Assembly (NCBI GenBank): GCA_030148985.1
Contig: JASBSJ010000084.1
Span: forward strand, 1-37,454
DNA from: Sphingopyxis sp.
Lineage (GTDB): Bacteria > Pseudomonadota > Alphaproteobacteria > Sphingomonadales > Sphingomonadaceae
Direction of reading: 5' to 3'
Length of the DNA stretch: 37,454 nucleotides
Shown here: piece after piece, positions 30,395 to 37,454 of the stretch
Numbering within the stretch: the stretch's first letter is position 1
How the letters are laid out: each line of letters starts with the position of its first letter
Notes under the pieces: model-generated
Databases searched by the model: none
Seen by the model: only the letters and a program-made list of their open reading frames with translations
What the model was told of the DNA's origin: nothing
Translations under genes and position numbers: made by a program

Positions 30395-32232
30395 GCGGTG
30401 CAATCGAACTTAACCCTCCCCTCCCGCTTGCGGGAGGGGCAGCGAAACTTGGCGCGGCGAAGCCGGGCCTAGTTGCAGCGGGGTGGGCCTCCAACGCTCG
30501 CCGTCTGCTGCCCACCCCGCTGCGACTAGCCAGCAAGCTGGCAAGTCTCGCAGTCCCTCTCGCTTGCGGGAGGGGAGCGATTGCCGCCGCCTTCACCCTC
30601 ACCCTCACCACCCCTGCGCACGCCGATACGCTGGTCGACAATGTCAACGGCATCACGCTCGACAAGGACGGCAAGCTCGTCCGCTTCACCGGCCTCGTGA
30701 TCGACCGCGAAGGCAAGGTGAAACAGCTCTTGGACCGCAAGGACAAGCGCCCCGAACGCCCAGACTTCAAGGAGGATGGCAAGGGCCGCACGCTGATCCC
30801 CGGCCTGATCGACGCGCACGGGCATGTCATGGGTCTGGGCTTCCAGCTGATGCTGCTCGACCTCAGCGACACGAACAGCCTGACCGAAGCGCAGGCGGCG
30901 ATCCGCCGCTATGCCGCCGAAAATCCCGAAATGCCGTGGATCATCGGGCGTGGGTGGAATCAGGAAAAATGGGGGCTTGGCCGTTTCCCCACCGCCGCCG
31001 ACCTCGACGCCGCGGTGCCGAACCGCCCCGTCTGGCTCGAGCGCGTCGACGGCCACGCGGGCTGGGCCAACAGCGCGGCGATGGCGGCCGCGAAAGTCAC
31101 CGCGGCGAGCAAGTCGCCCGAGGGCGGCCGTATCGAGATGGAAGGCGGCAAACCGTCGGGCGTCTTCGTCGATGCCGCGATGAGCCTCATCGACAGCGCC
31201 AAGCCCAAGCCGCTCGCGCGCGACCTCGACCGCGCCTTGCTGCTCGCACAGCAGAAATTGCTCGAACAGGGCATCACCGCGATCGCCGACATGGGCACGA
31301 CCATTCAGGACTGGCAGGCGTATCGCCGCGCGGGCGACAAGAAACAGCTCGCGGTGCGCATCCTCTCCTACGGCGGCGACATCGACAATATGGCGATCAT
31401 CGCCGGGTCCGAGCCGACGCCGTGGCTTTACGACGACCGCCTGCGGATGGTCGGGGTGAAGCTCTATCTTGACGGCGCGCTGGGTTCGCGCGGCGCGTGG
31501 CTGAAGGCGCCCTATGCCGACGCGCCGGGGCAAAAGGGGTTGCCGCTGCTCACCCCCGCGCAGCTCCGCAACAAGATGGTGCGCGCGTCGATGGACAAGT
31601 TTCAGGTCGCGATCCACGCGATCGGCGATGCCGCCAATGCCGAGGCGCTCGCCGCGATCGCCGACCTTGACGCCGATTTGCCGGGCGAACGCCGCTGGCG
31701 CATCGAACATGCACAGGTGATCGACCCCGCCGACATGGCGCGCTTTGCCAGCCTCAAGGTCATCGCTTCGATGCAGCCGGTGCATCAGACGAGCGACCGG
31801 CTGATGGCCGAAGCGCGGCTGGGGCCTGATCGCCTCGCGGGTGCCTATGCGTGGCGCAGCCTCCAGAATGCCGGCGTGCGCCTTGCCTTCGGGTCCGATG
31901 TGCCCGTCGAAAGCGCCAATCCCTTCGTCGGCCTCGCCGCCGCCATCTCGCGCACCGATGCCAGGAGCGAACCCTTCGGCGGCTGGCGCCCCCAGGAAGC
32001 GGTCGGCCGCGAAACGGCGCTCGACGGCTTCACGCGCACCGCCGCTTATGCCGGCTTTGCCGAGGACCGCATCGGCACGCTGATGCCCGGGATGCGCGCC
32101 GATTTCCTGATCGTCGACGCCGACCCGCTGCTCGCCAGCCCCGACGAGATCCGCCGCATGACCCCGCTCGAAACCTGGATCGGCGGCTATCGCTATTACA
32201 AGCAGAAGGAAGGTGCGACGATTGGCCGCTGA
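30391..32232 (+). CDS. Exported YtcJ-like amidohydrolase with a repeat-encoded N-terminus
   Basis: A metal-dependent amidohydrolase of the YtcJ group (Amidohydro_3). Metal and active-site motifs are LIPGLIDAHGHVMGLG, KLYLDGALGSRGAWL, IHAIGDAANAEAL, RIEHAQVID and FGSDVPVE. From the ATG at 30391 it has 613 residues. Residues about 9-62 are encoded by a class A repeat; they lead into AIAAAFTLTLTTPAHA-DT, clearly the tail of a signal peptide with a cleavage site near residue 78. No ATG, GTG or TTG lies in frame between the repeat and that tail. The true start is therefore 30391, coupled to the upstream stop, or a non-standard codon. Substrate unknown. Confidence 0.82.
   Translation: MSGAIELNPPLPLAGGAAKLGAAKPGLVAAGWASNARRLLPTPLRLASKLASLAVPLACGRGAIAAAFTLTLTTPAHADTLVDNVNGITLDKDGKLVRFTGLVIDREGKVKQLLDRKDKRPERPDFKEDGKGRTLIPGLIDAHGHVMGLGFQLMLLDLSDTNSLTEAQAAIRRYAAENPEMPWIIGRGWNQEKWGLGRFPTAADLDAAVPNRPVWLERVDGHAGWANSAAMAAAKVTAASKSPEGGRIEMEGGKPSGVFVDAAMSLIDSAKPKPLARDLDRALLLAQQKLLEQGITAIADMGTTIQDWQAYRRAGDKKQLAVRILSYGGDIDNMAIIAGSEPTPWLYDDRLRMVGVKLYLDGALGSRGAWLKAPYADAPGQKGLPLLTPAQLRNKMVRASMDKFQVAIHAIGDAANAEALAAIADLDADLPGERRWRIEHAQVIDPADMARFASLKVIASMQPVHQTSDRLMAEARLGPDRLAGAYAWRSLQNAGVRLAFGSDVPVESANPFVGLAAAISRTDARSEPFGGWRPQEAVGRETALDGFTRTAAYAGFAEDRIGTLMPGMRADFLIVDADPLLASPDEIRRMTPLETWIGGYRYYKQKEGATIGR
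30417..30576. repeat. Class A palindromic repeat inside the amidohydrolase N-terminal coding region
   Basis: Outer hairpins cccctcccgcttgcgggagg and ccctctcgcttgcgggaggg flank two facing inner stems. The left one is AACTT, GGC...GCC, TAGTT with an enlarged loop; the right one, read on the minus strand, is GACTT, GCCAGC, TT, GCTGGC, TAGTC. It contributes no stop in the amidohydrolase frame. Same architecture as 27879-28029. Confidence 0.88.
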
Positions 32233-33490
32233 CACGCCCTCTCGCCGCGCGCTGCTGACCGGCCTCGCCGCGCTGCCGATTGCGGCAAGCGCCGCTGCGG
32301 CCGAGCGCAAGGAGCGCCGCTCGAAAAAGCGCAAGGTGCCGCGGCCGAAGGTCCAGCATGTCGATGTCGCGATTATCGGCGCGGGCGTCTTCGGCGCGTG
32401 GACCGCGTGGCACCTCGTGCGCGCGGGCAAGTCGGTGCGCCTGTTCGACGCCTATGGCGCGGGCAATGCGCGTTCTTCCTCGGGGGGCGAAAGCCGCGTC
32501 ATCCGCATGGGGTATGGCGCCGACAGCCTTTATTCGGCGATGGCGCGCGAATCGCTCCAATATTGGAAAGACCTTTCCGACACCGCGAGCGCGCCGATCT
32601 TTCACAACACCGGCGTGCTTTGGTTTGCGCCGCAGGGTGAGGCCTATACCGCGCAGTCGCTGGCGTGGCTCCAGGCGAACCGCGTCGGTCACGAGCATGG
32701 CGACGTCAGCTGGCTTCAGAATAAATATCGCCAGATTCAATTCTATCAGGGGGAAACGGGCATCCTCGAAACCGAGGCGGGCGCGCTGATCGCCGCGCGC
32801 GGGGTGCAGGAAGTGATCGCCGACGCGGCCGTAGAGGTCGAGCGCGTCGTCATGCCCGCGCCGCTGTTTTCGAAACGGATCAAACGCCACACGCTGCCCG
32901 ACGGAGGCACCGCCGAGCATCTCGTCTATGCCGCCGGGCCGTGGATCGCCGAACTTTTCCCGCAGCAGCTGATGAACAAGATCGTCGCGACTCGGCAGGA
33001 GGTCTATCATTTCGGCGCGCCGCAGGGCGACACGCGCTTCGCGCCGCCCGAGCTTCCGGTCTGGGCCGATTTCAACAATGGTCGCATCGTCTATGGCATC
33101 CCCGACCTCGAGGGGGCGGGGTTCAAGATCGCCTTCGACACGCACGGCCCGGTGATCGACCCCGACACGATGGAGCGCGAGCCGACCGCCGCGGGAATCG
33201 CCGCGGCGCGCGCCTATGTCGCGCGGCGCTTTCCGGGGCTCGCGGGCGCCCCGCTGATCGGCGCGCGCGTCTGCCAATATGAGAATAGCGCGAACGGCGA
33301 TTATCTGCTCGATCGCTTTCCGGGGCAGGAGCGTGTGTGGCTCGTCGGCGCCGGATCGGGGCATGGGTTCAAGAACGGCCCCGCGGTCGGCAAGCGCGTC
33401 GCGGCGCATATTCTCGACAAGGATCTGGCGGTCGAACCGCGTTTCAGTTTCGCGAGCAAGGGCACGGTGGCGGGCCGGACGGTGTTTTGA
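32222..33490 (+). CDS. Tat-exported FAD-dependent amine oxidase (sarcosine oxidase/SolA-like)
   Basis: A 422-residue flavoprotein of the DAO/monomeric sarcosine oxidase family. TTG at 32222 is preferred over GTG at 32213 because AAGGAAGG lies eight bases before it. The N-terminus SRRALLTGLAALPIAASAAA is a twin-arginine signal, so the folded enzyme should be exported to the periplasm. The FAD motif is VAIIGAGVFGAWTAWHLV, and SSGGESRVIRMGYG follows. Cys351 in ARVCQYENSANGDYLLD sits where monomeric sarcosine oxidases bind FAD covalently. It overlaps the amidohydrolase by 11 bp. Likely oxidises an N-methyl or secondary amino acid; the substrate is inferred only. Confidence 0.86.
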   Translation: MAADTPSRRALLTGLAALPIAASAAAAERKERRSKKRKVPRPKVQHVDVAIIGAGVFGAWTAWHLVRAGKSVRLFDAYGAGNARSSSGGESRVIRMGYGADSLYSAMARESLQYWKDLSDTASAPIFHNTGVLWFAPQGEAYTAQSLAWLQANRVGHEHGDVSWLQNKYRQIQFYQGETGILETEAGALIAARGVQEVIADAAVEVERVVMPAPLFSKRIKRHTLPDGGTAEHLVYAAGPWIAELFPQQLMNKIVATRQEVYHFGAPQGDTRFAPPELPVWADFNNGRIVYGIPDLEGAGFKIAFDTHGPVIDPDTMEREPTAAGIAAARAYVARRFPGLAGAPLIGARVCQYENSANGDYLLDRFPGQERVWLVGAGSGHGFKNGPAVGKRVAAHILDKDLAVEPRFSFASKGTVAGRTVF

Positions 33491-33510
33491 TGAGCCCCTG
33501 CTCCATCATT

Positions 33511-33589
33511 CGTCATCCCGGCGAAGGCCGGGATCTCACCCTCTCGTCCTGCCGCACCGGCGAGATCCCGGCCTTCGCCGGGATGACGA
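33511..33589. repeat. Class D palindromic repeat
   Basis: Arms cgtcatcccggcgaaggccg and the complementary cggccttcgccgggatgacg flank gatctcaccctctcg...cgagatc-type inner complementarity. It is related to 11627-11706 by its cgtcatcccgg ends. It separates the amine oxidase and hydroxyacid oxidase genes, which are otherwise in the same direction. Confidence 0.82.
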
Positions 33590-33608
33590 TGTAAGGGGAC
33601 AGACAAGC

Positions 33609-34757
33609 GTGCGCCTGACCGACTGCCACAACATCGACGATTTCCGCGCTCTCGCTCGGCGCCGCCTGCCGTGGCCGGTGTTCGACTATATCGACGGCGC
33701 CGCCGACGACGAGGTCACGCGCCGCCGCAACCGCGACGCCTTCGACAGCTGCGACCTCATCCCGCGCGTGCTCGCGGGGGTCGAAAGCGTCGATATGCGC
33801 ACGACGCTGTTCGGGCGCGAGATCGCGATGCCGCTGTTCCTCTCGCCCACCGCGCTGCAACGCCTGTTCCACTGGCAGGGCGAACGCGCGGTGCTGCGCG
33901 CCGCGGCGAACGCCGGGACGATGGCGGGCATATCGAGCCTCGCGACGATCGGCCTCGCCGAAGCCGGCGCGCTGACGGGCGGCCCCAAGCTGTTCCAGCT
34001 TTATGTCCATAAGGATGAGGGGCTCAACCGTGCGATGCTGGAGGCCGCGCGCGACGCGAAGTTCGACGCCGTTGCGCTCACGGTGGATACGATCGTCGGC
34101 GGCAATCGCGAACGCTGCCTGCGATCGGGCTTCACTTCGCCGCCGCGTTTCACCGCGTCGAACATGCTGAGCTACGCCGCCAAGCCCGGCTGGGGGCTCA
34201 ACTATGTCTGCCGCGAAAAATTCAGCCTGCCCAACCTTGCGACGCATGTGTCCGAAGGGTCGAGCGTCCCCAAATCGGTCGCCGACTATTTCACCTCAAT
34301 GCTCGACCAGAGCCTCGACTGGAACCGCGCCGCGGCGATCCGCCGGCAATGGGACGGCCCATTCTGCCTGAAAGGCATCGTCGCGGTCGAGGATGCGCGG
34401 CGCGCGGTCGACATCGGCGCCACCGGCATCATGGTGTCGAACCATGGCGGACGCCAGCTCGACGGCAGCATCGCGCCCTTCGACGCGCTTGCGGAGATCG
34501 TCGATGCGGTCGGCGACAAGGTTGAGGTGATCTGCGACGGCGGCATCACGCGCGGCACGCATGTGCTCAAAGCGCTATCGGTCGGCGCGAAGGCCTGCTC
34601 GGGCGGGCGCCTCTATCTCTATGCGCTCGCCGCGGCGGGCGAAGATGGCGTGAGCCGCGCGGTTGCGCTGCTCCGCGCCGAAATCGAACGCGGCATGAAA
34701 TTGATGGGCGCGAAATCGCTCGCCGAGCTGTCGCGCGCAAATCTGCGCTGGCGATAA
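33609..34757 (+). CDS. FMN-dependent alpha-hydroxy acid oxidase/dehydrogenase (LldD-like)
   Basis: A 382-residue TIM-barrel flavoenzyme of the L-lactate dehydrogenase/glycolate oxidase family. The GTG at 33609 is chosen because it gives the family N-terminus (RLTDCHNIDDFRALARRRLPWPVFDYIDGAADDE) and has AAGGGGA upstream; an earlier open frame runs through the class D repeat. FMN and active-site parts are LSPTALQRLFHWQGE, LFQLYVHKDE, GIVAVEDARRAVDIGATGI, and SNHGGRQLDG with His279 and Arg282, followed by CDGGITRGTHVLKAL. It has no signal peptide. It oxidises a 2-hydroxy acid to the 2-oxo acid; L-lactate is the likeliest substrate, but the context leaves others open. Confidence 0.88.
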   Translation: MRLTDCHNIDDFRALARRRLPWPVFDYIDGAADDEVTRRRNRDAFDSCDLIPRVLAGVESVDMRTTLFGREIAMPLFLSPTALQRLFHWQGERAVLRAAANAGTMAGISSLATIGLAEAGALTGGPKLFQLYVHKDEGLNRAMLEAARDAKFDAVALTVDTIVGGNRERCLRSGFTSPPRFTASNMLSYAAKPGWGLNYVCREKFSLPNLATHVSEGSSVPKSVADYFTSMLDQSLDWNRAAAIRRQWDGPFCLKGIVAVEDARRAVDIGATGIMVSNHGGRQLDGSIAPFDALAEIVDAVGDKVEVICDGGITRGTHVLKALSVGAKACSGGRLYLYALAAAGEDGVSRAVALLRAEIERGMKLMGAKSLAELSRANLRWR

Positions 34758-34774
34758 TCAGGTGAGAGAGAGAA

Positions 34775-34800
34775 GGGGCGGCCTCCCCCGAGACCGCCCC
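34775..34800 (-). terminator. Hairpin downstream of the first TorF gene
   Basis: Arms GGGGCGG and CCGCCCC around a 12-base loop, 10 bp past the TorF stop on the minus strand and followed in that direction by TTCTCTCTCTC. It also lies 18 bp after the lactate-dehydrogenase-like gene on the plus strand, so it may serve both. The loop sequence CCTCCCCCGA is shared with the hairpin at 35796-35827. Confidence 0.6.
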
Positions 34801-34809
34801 GGCCCGGCG

Positions 34810-35538
34810 TCAGAAAGACGCGCCGAGCGAAAAGATGACCGCGCCGTCGGCGCCGACGCTTTCCTTGTACCCGCCGAGCTTCGGCGCATCGGTGTTCACA
34901 TAGGCAACGCCCAGCGTCAGCACGTTCCAGCTGAAATCGACGCCGACCGAATAGTCGAGCACTTCGCCGTCGAGACCGCCGAGGAAGCTGTCGCTCTTGG
35001 CATAGCCCAGATGGCCTTTCAGCGTGATCGGCGTGTCGGGAATGCCGACGCCAACGTCGCCATAGACATAGACGCCGCTGTCGCCGCCGAGCGAATCCTG
35101 ACCGCCCGGCGCCCAGGCGATGCCGGTCTTGACCGACGCCGGACCCAGATCGCCCGAGAGCGAGAAATAGGGTTCGATGATCGAGCTGTCGGCGGTGCCG
35201 GGATAAAGATAGAGCGTCGCGCCGATGTCGGCGGTCAGTCCCGAGGTCACTTCGGTCGAATAGCCGGCGAACACGTCGATTTCGGTGCCGTTGGCGAAAC
35301 CGATGCTCGATCCCCAGGTGCCGAGGTAAAGCCCGCTTTCGTGGCTGATCGAAAAGGTGCCCTGGATCGCGGCTTCTTCGTTCGACTGGCTGAAGCCGCG
35401 AAAGCGATAGTCGCTGACCACGGTCGCGCCGCCGCTGATGGTGATGCTGCTCTCCTCTTCTTCCTGCGCGTAAGCCGTTGCCGGAAGCGCGGTAAGAGCG
35501 AGGGCCATGCCGAGGCATGTGCGGGAGAGATAATTCAT
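34810..35538 (-). CDS. TorF-family putative outer-membrane porin, copy 1
   Basis: A 242-residue outer-membrane beta-barrel of the TorF/Gcw_chp family (TIGR02001). It has a Sec signal (MNYLSRTCLGMALALTALPA, cut after AYA), an acidic EEEESS start of the mature chain, the family block SGGATVVSDYRFRGFSQSNE, alternating polar/hydrophobic strands, and an aromatic C-terminus FSLGASF suited to BAM recognition. The ATG has AGGGGA upstream. It is a tandem paralog of the gene at 35856-36605, with matching upstream motif and terminator. The transported substrate is unknown. Confidence 0.88.
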   Translation of the reverse strand: MNYLSRTCLGMALALTALPATAYAQEEEESSITISGGATVVSDYRFRGFSQSNEEAAIQGTFSISHESGLYLGTWGSSIGFANGTEIDVFAGYSTEVTSGLTADIGATLYLYPGTADSSIIEPYFSLSGDLGPASVKTGIAWAPGGQDSLGGDSGVYVYGDVGVGIPDTPITLKGHLGYAKSDSFLGGLDGEVLDYSVGVDFSWNVLTLGVAYVNTDAPKLGGYKESVGADGAVIFSLGASF

Positions 35539-35642
35539 GGACGGATCCCCTAATGATTGTTGGATCGTCCCTGCCTGCCGCCGGGCAGCCAGCCTCTTTC
35601 TGGGCTGGTCAGCTCCCGCGTGCGCTTGCTATTCCCCAAAAT

Positions 35643-35663
35643 GCTGCGCTGCACAAACAAAAA
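35643..35663 (-). promoter_or_regulatory. Conserved upstream motif of TorF copy 1
   Basis: A 21-bp stretch (ending TGCACAAACAAAAA on the plus strand) that matches 36709-36729 at 20 of 21 positions. It lies 105 bp upstream of the copy 1 start codon; its twin is 104 bp upstream of copy 2. Equal distance and strong conservation suggest a shared operator or promoter part. Confidence 0.65.
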
Positions 35664-35795
35664 ATGGCACCATGGCGTATTATAAACGCGTGATTGCGGC
35701 ATTTATGCAACAGTTGATTGCGAGTATATAGTTTCCGACGAAACAATATTGTTCTGACGATGGAATCGCTGAAAAGCGCAGACCCGCCCACGAAA

Positions 35796-35827
35796 AAGGG
35801 GGCGGCCTCCCCCGAAGCCGCCCCCTT
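35796..35827 (-). terminator. Intrinsic terminator of TorF copy 2
   Basis: On the minus strand a GC-rich stem (AAGGGGGCGGC paired with GCCGCCCCCTT) is followed by five T residues (plus-strand 35793-35797). It begins 28 bp past the stop of the second TorF gene. This is the clearest rho-independent terminator in the window. Confidence 0.85.
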
Positions 35828-35855
35828 CACGCGTGGTCGCTGACCCGCCAGGCCC

Positions 35856-36605
35856 TCAGAAAGAGAGGCCCAGCGTAAAGACCACGGTTGGATCGTACAG
35901 CGTATCGACGGCGCCGATGCCCGTCTTTTTAATGTCGGTATCGATATATTGCACCGACAGGGTGGCGGGGCCCATGGCGTAGGAGGCACCGACCGACCAG
36001 TCGAGATAATTGCCGTCGGCCGATGCCGCGCCGAGCGACCCGTCGGTATAGCCGAGCCCGGCGCTCAGCGAGACCGGCGTGTTGGGGATGCCATAGCCAA
36101 GACCGAGGTTCAGATAGATATTGTCTTCGCTGCCCAGCGAGCTCTGGTCGGGCGCATAGGCCACCGTGCCCGTTGCCGAGACCGGGCCGATGTCGTGCGA
36201 CAGCTTGCCGATGATCTCGACATAATCGCTGGGGCCGGCAAAATCCTGGTTGCCCGGATAGACATAATAGGTCGCGCCGATGTCGATCGAGGTGCCGGGG
36301 GCGATTTCTGTCGCGTAACCGGCATAGAGGTCGAGTTCATATTGGCCGTACAGCGGGCTGTCGGGAAGGGTCGATCCCCAGACGCCGGCATAAAGGCCGC
36401 TTTCGTGGCTGACGGTCAGCGTCGATTGCAGCGCGACCTTCTCGTTCGACAGCGAAATGCCGCGGAACCGATAGTCGTTGGTGACCGAAATGCCGCCCGA
36501 AAGCGAGAAGGGGCCGCTGGCTTCTTCTTCCTGAGCCAGAGCGGGCGTCGACATTGCCGACGCGGCGAGCAGCATGCCGAAACATGCTTTGGTAAGAAAC
36601 TTCAT
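35856..36605 (-). CDS. TorF-family putative outer-membrane porin, copy 2
   Basis: A 249-residue beta-barrel paralog of copy 1. It has a Sec signal (MKFLTKACFGMLLAASAMST, cut after ALA), then EEEASGPFSLSGGISVTNDY and the shared RFRGISLSNE and SHESGLYAGVWGS blocks, ending in the aromatic strand VVFTLGLSF. The ATG at 36605 has GGGGGAT upstream; a longer open frame lacks a signal at its start. It is upstream of copy 1, ends in a strong intrinsic terminator, and so forms its own transcription unit with the same upstream motif. Confidence 0.88.
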   Translation of the reverse strand: MKFLTKACFGMLLAASAMSTPALAQEEEASGPFSLSGGISVTNDYRFRGISLSNEKVALQSTLTVSHESGLYAGVWGSTLPDSPLYGQYELDLYAGYATEIAPGTSIDIGATYYVYPGNQDFAGPSDYVEIIGKLSHDIGPVSATGTVAYAPDQSSLGSEDNIYLNLGLGYGIPNTPVSLSAGLGYTDGSLGAASADGNYLDWSVGASYAMGPATLSVQYIDTDIKKTGIGAVDTLYDPTVVFTLGLSF

Positions 36606-36708
36606 GGGTGATCCCCCCTTATAACAAACGGACCGTCCCAGCCTGCGTGCGCGCCCACGCCTCTTCATCCGGGCCTGTGACGACGAACGCCTCGAAATTG
36701 CCGATTAC

Positions 36709-36729
36709 GCTGCGATGCACAAACAAAAA
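36709..36729 (-). promoter_or_regulatory. Conserved upstream motif of TorF copy 2
   Basis: The twin of 35643-35663, differing at one position (GCTGCGATGCAC against GCTGCGCTGCAC), 104 bp upstream of the copy 2 start. It contains overlapping TGC/GCA half-sites, which could be read as a repressor site, followed by an A-rich run. Confidence 0.65.
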
Positions 36730-36863
36730 TTGCGCGAAACGGCGAATCTGCGCCAGAGTGTGACTTTCGCGCAACATCGCGCCCACCCGACGCTTGTCTT
36801 TGCCAAGCCGCCGCCGGACCGCTAAAGAGCCGCATATCTCCCCTTTAACCGAGCCTGAAACCG

Positions 36864-37454
36864 ATGAGCGATCACAATCCCGGCCTCCGCCCCTGGCGCG
36901 ACATCGCGCGGCGCCAATGCCGCCAGATCATGGTCGGCAATGTCCCCGTCGGCGGCGGCGCACCGATCACCGTGCAAACGATGACCAACACGCTGACCAG
37001 TGATGCCGTGGCGACGATCGACCAGATCCGCCGCTGCGAAGAAGCGGGCGCCGACCTGATCCGCGTGTCGTGCCCCGACACCGATTCGACCGCGGCGCTC
37101 GGCAAGATCGTCCGCGCCGCGCGCGTTCCGCTGATCGCCGACATCCATTTCCACTATAAGCGCGCATTGGAAGCCGCCGACGCCGGCGCCGCGTGCCTGC
37201 GGATCAATCCCGGCAATATCGGCTCGTCCGAGCGCGTCGGCGAAGTCGTGCGCGCCGCCAAGGCCAACGGCTGCGCGATCCGCATCGGCGTGAACGCGGG
37301 ATCGCTCGAAAAAGACCTGCTCGAAAAATATGGCGAGCCCTGCCCCGAGGCGCTGGTCGAAAGCGCGCTCGACCATATCAAGCTGCTCCAGGACCATGAT
37401 TTCCACGACTATAAGGTCGCGGTGAAGGCGAGCGACGTCTTCCTCGCGGTCGCC
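36864..37454 (+). CDS. ispG: 4-hydroxy-3-methylbut-2-enyl diphosphate synthase, 5' part
   Basis: The first 197 codons of ispG (gcpE), cut by the window end. The enzyme makes HMBPP from methylerythritol cyclodiphosphate in the MEP isoprenoid pathway, using a [4Fe-4S] cluster. The visible TIM-barrel part has the family motifs [54 protein letters not shown] and [14 protein letters not shown]. The cluster cysteines lie in the missing C-terminal domain. The start is the ATG at 36864; the long minus-strand open frame over it is a shadow. It is divergent from TorF copy 2. Confidence 0.95.
   Translation, partial: MSDHNPGLRPWRDIARRQCRQIMVGNVPVGGGAPITVQTMTNTLTSDAVATIDQIRRCEEAGADLIRVSCPDTDSTAALGKIVRAARVPLIADIHFHYKRALEAADAGAACLRINPGNIGSSERVGEVVRAAKANGCAIRIGVNAGSLEKDLLEKYGEPCPEALVESALDHIKLLQDHDFHDYKVAVKASDVFLAVA

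Noticed and set aside
2656..30576. CRISPR array
   Set aside because: The repeats are dispersed palindromes with kilobase spacing, with no regular spacers and no cas genes.
30526..32430. Minus-strand open frame of 634 codons
   Set aside because: It is antisense to the amidohydrolase with its metal motifs and shows no recognisable domain.
32030..33409. Minus-strand open frame of 459 codons
   Set aside because: It is antisense to the amine oxidase, whose FAD motif and covalent-FAD cysteine are on the plus strand.
36822..37406. Minus-strand open frame of 194 codons at the right end
   Set aside because: The plus strand here is unmistakable ispG; the antisense frame is a shadow.

Overview
The window looks like chromosomal DNA of a free-living, high-GC alphaproteobacterium of the Sphingomonadales, probably close to Sphingopyxis or Sphingomonas. 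The evidence is the PhyR/NepR/EcfG general stress response, the glutathione-dependent formaldehyde pathway, TorF-type porins, an FeSOD of the order's type, and many GC-rich palindromic intergenic repeats. Genus is inferred from gene content only. I see no rRNA, tRNA, CRISPR array, phage or intact insertion sequence.

Layout. 1-2.6 kb: tail of an unidentified frame, two minus-strand GIN-domain (DUF2807) envelope proteins, then a divergent GreA/GreB-like factor overlapping a 59-residue HTH-like protein. 2.8-7 kb: flavoprotein, DEAD-box helicase and quinone reductase, all plus strand. 7-11.3 kb: six-gene minus-strand formaldehyde operon (frmA, VOC, purU, VOC, ProXp-like deacylase, fghA). 11.7-14 kb: serine deaminase and FeSOD. 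14.2-18.4 kb: sensor kinase, ligase-associated exonuclease and ATP-dependent DNA ligase, packed head to tail on the minus strand. 18.6-21.7 kb: general stress response core (phyR, second ecfG, BLUF photoreceptor, nepR, ecfG). 21.8-23.8 kb: PQQ-type sugar dehydrogenase lipoprotein and a lipase-like hydrolase. 23.9-27.9 kb: two GNAT acetyltransferases, an Rrf2 regulator with a methyltransferase, a homocysteine methyltransferase and a thioesterase. 28-34.8 kb: threonine deaminase, then a plus-strand run of beta-hydroxyacid dehydrogenase, exported amidohydrolase, Tat-exported flavin amine oxidase and FMN hydroxyacid oxidase. 34.8-36.6 kb: tandem TorF porins. 36.9 kb to the end: ispG, cut by the window edge.

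How the genes work together. PhyK-like kinase, PhyR, NepR and EcfG form a partner-switch: phosphorylated PhyR binds NepR and frees EcfG. An exact GGAAC-N16-CGTT promoter precedes nepR-ecfG and a near match precedes phyR, so the circuit is probably autoregulated. A BLUF protein with all key flavin-contact residues sits directly upstream of the second ecfG, suggesting blue-light input. The kinase is followed after 12 bp by the two DNA-repair genes, which may tie repair to stress sensing.

The most unusual features are (i) a family of about 125-180 bp palindromic repeats whose stems show compensatory changes between copies, (ii) one copy read in frame inside the DNA ligase, (iii) another forming the N-terminus of the exported amidohydrolase, and (iv) a second ecfG without a usable canonical start at the expected place.
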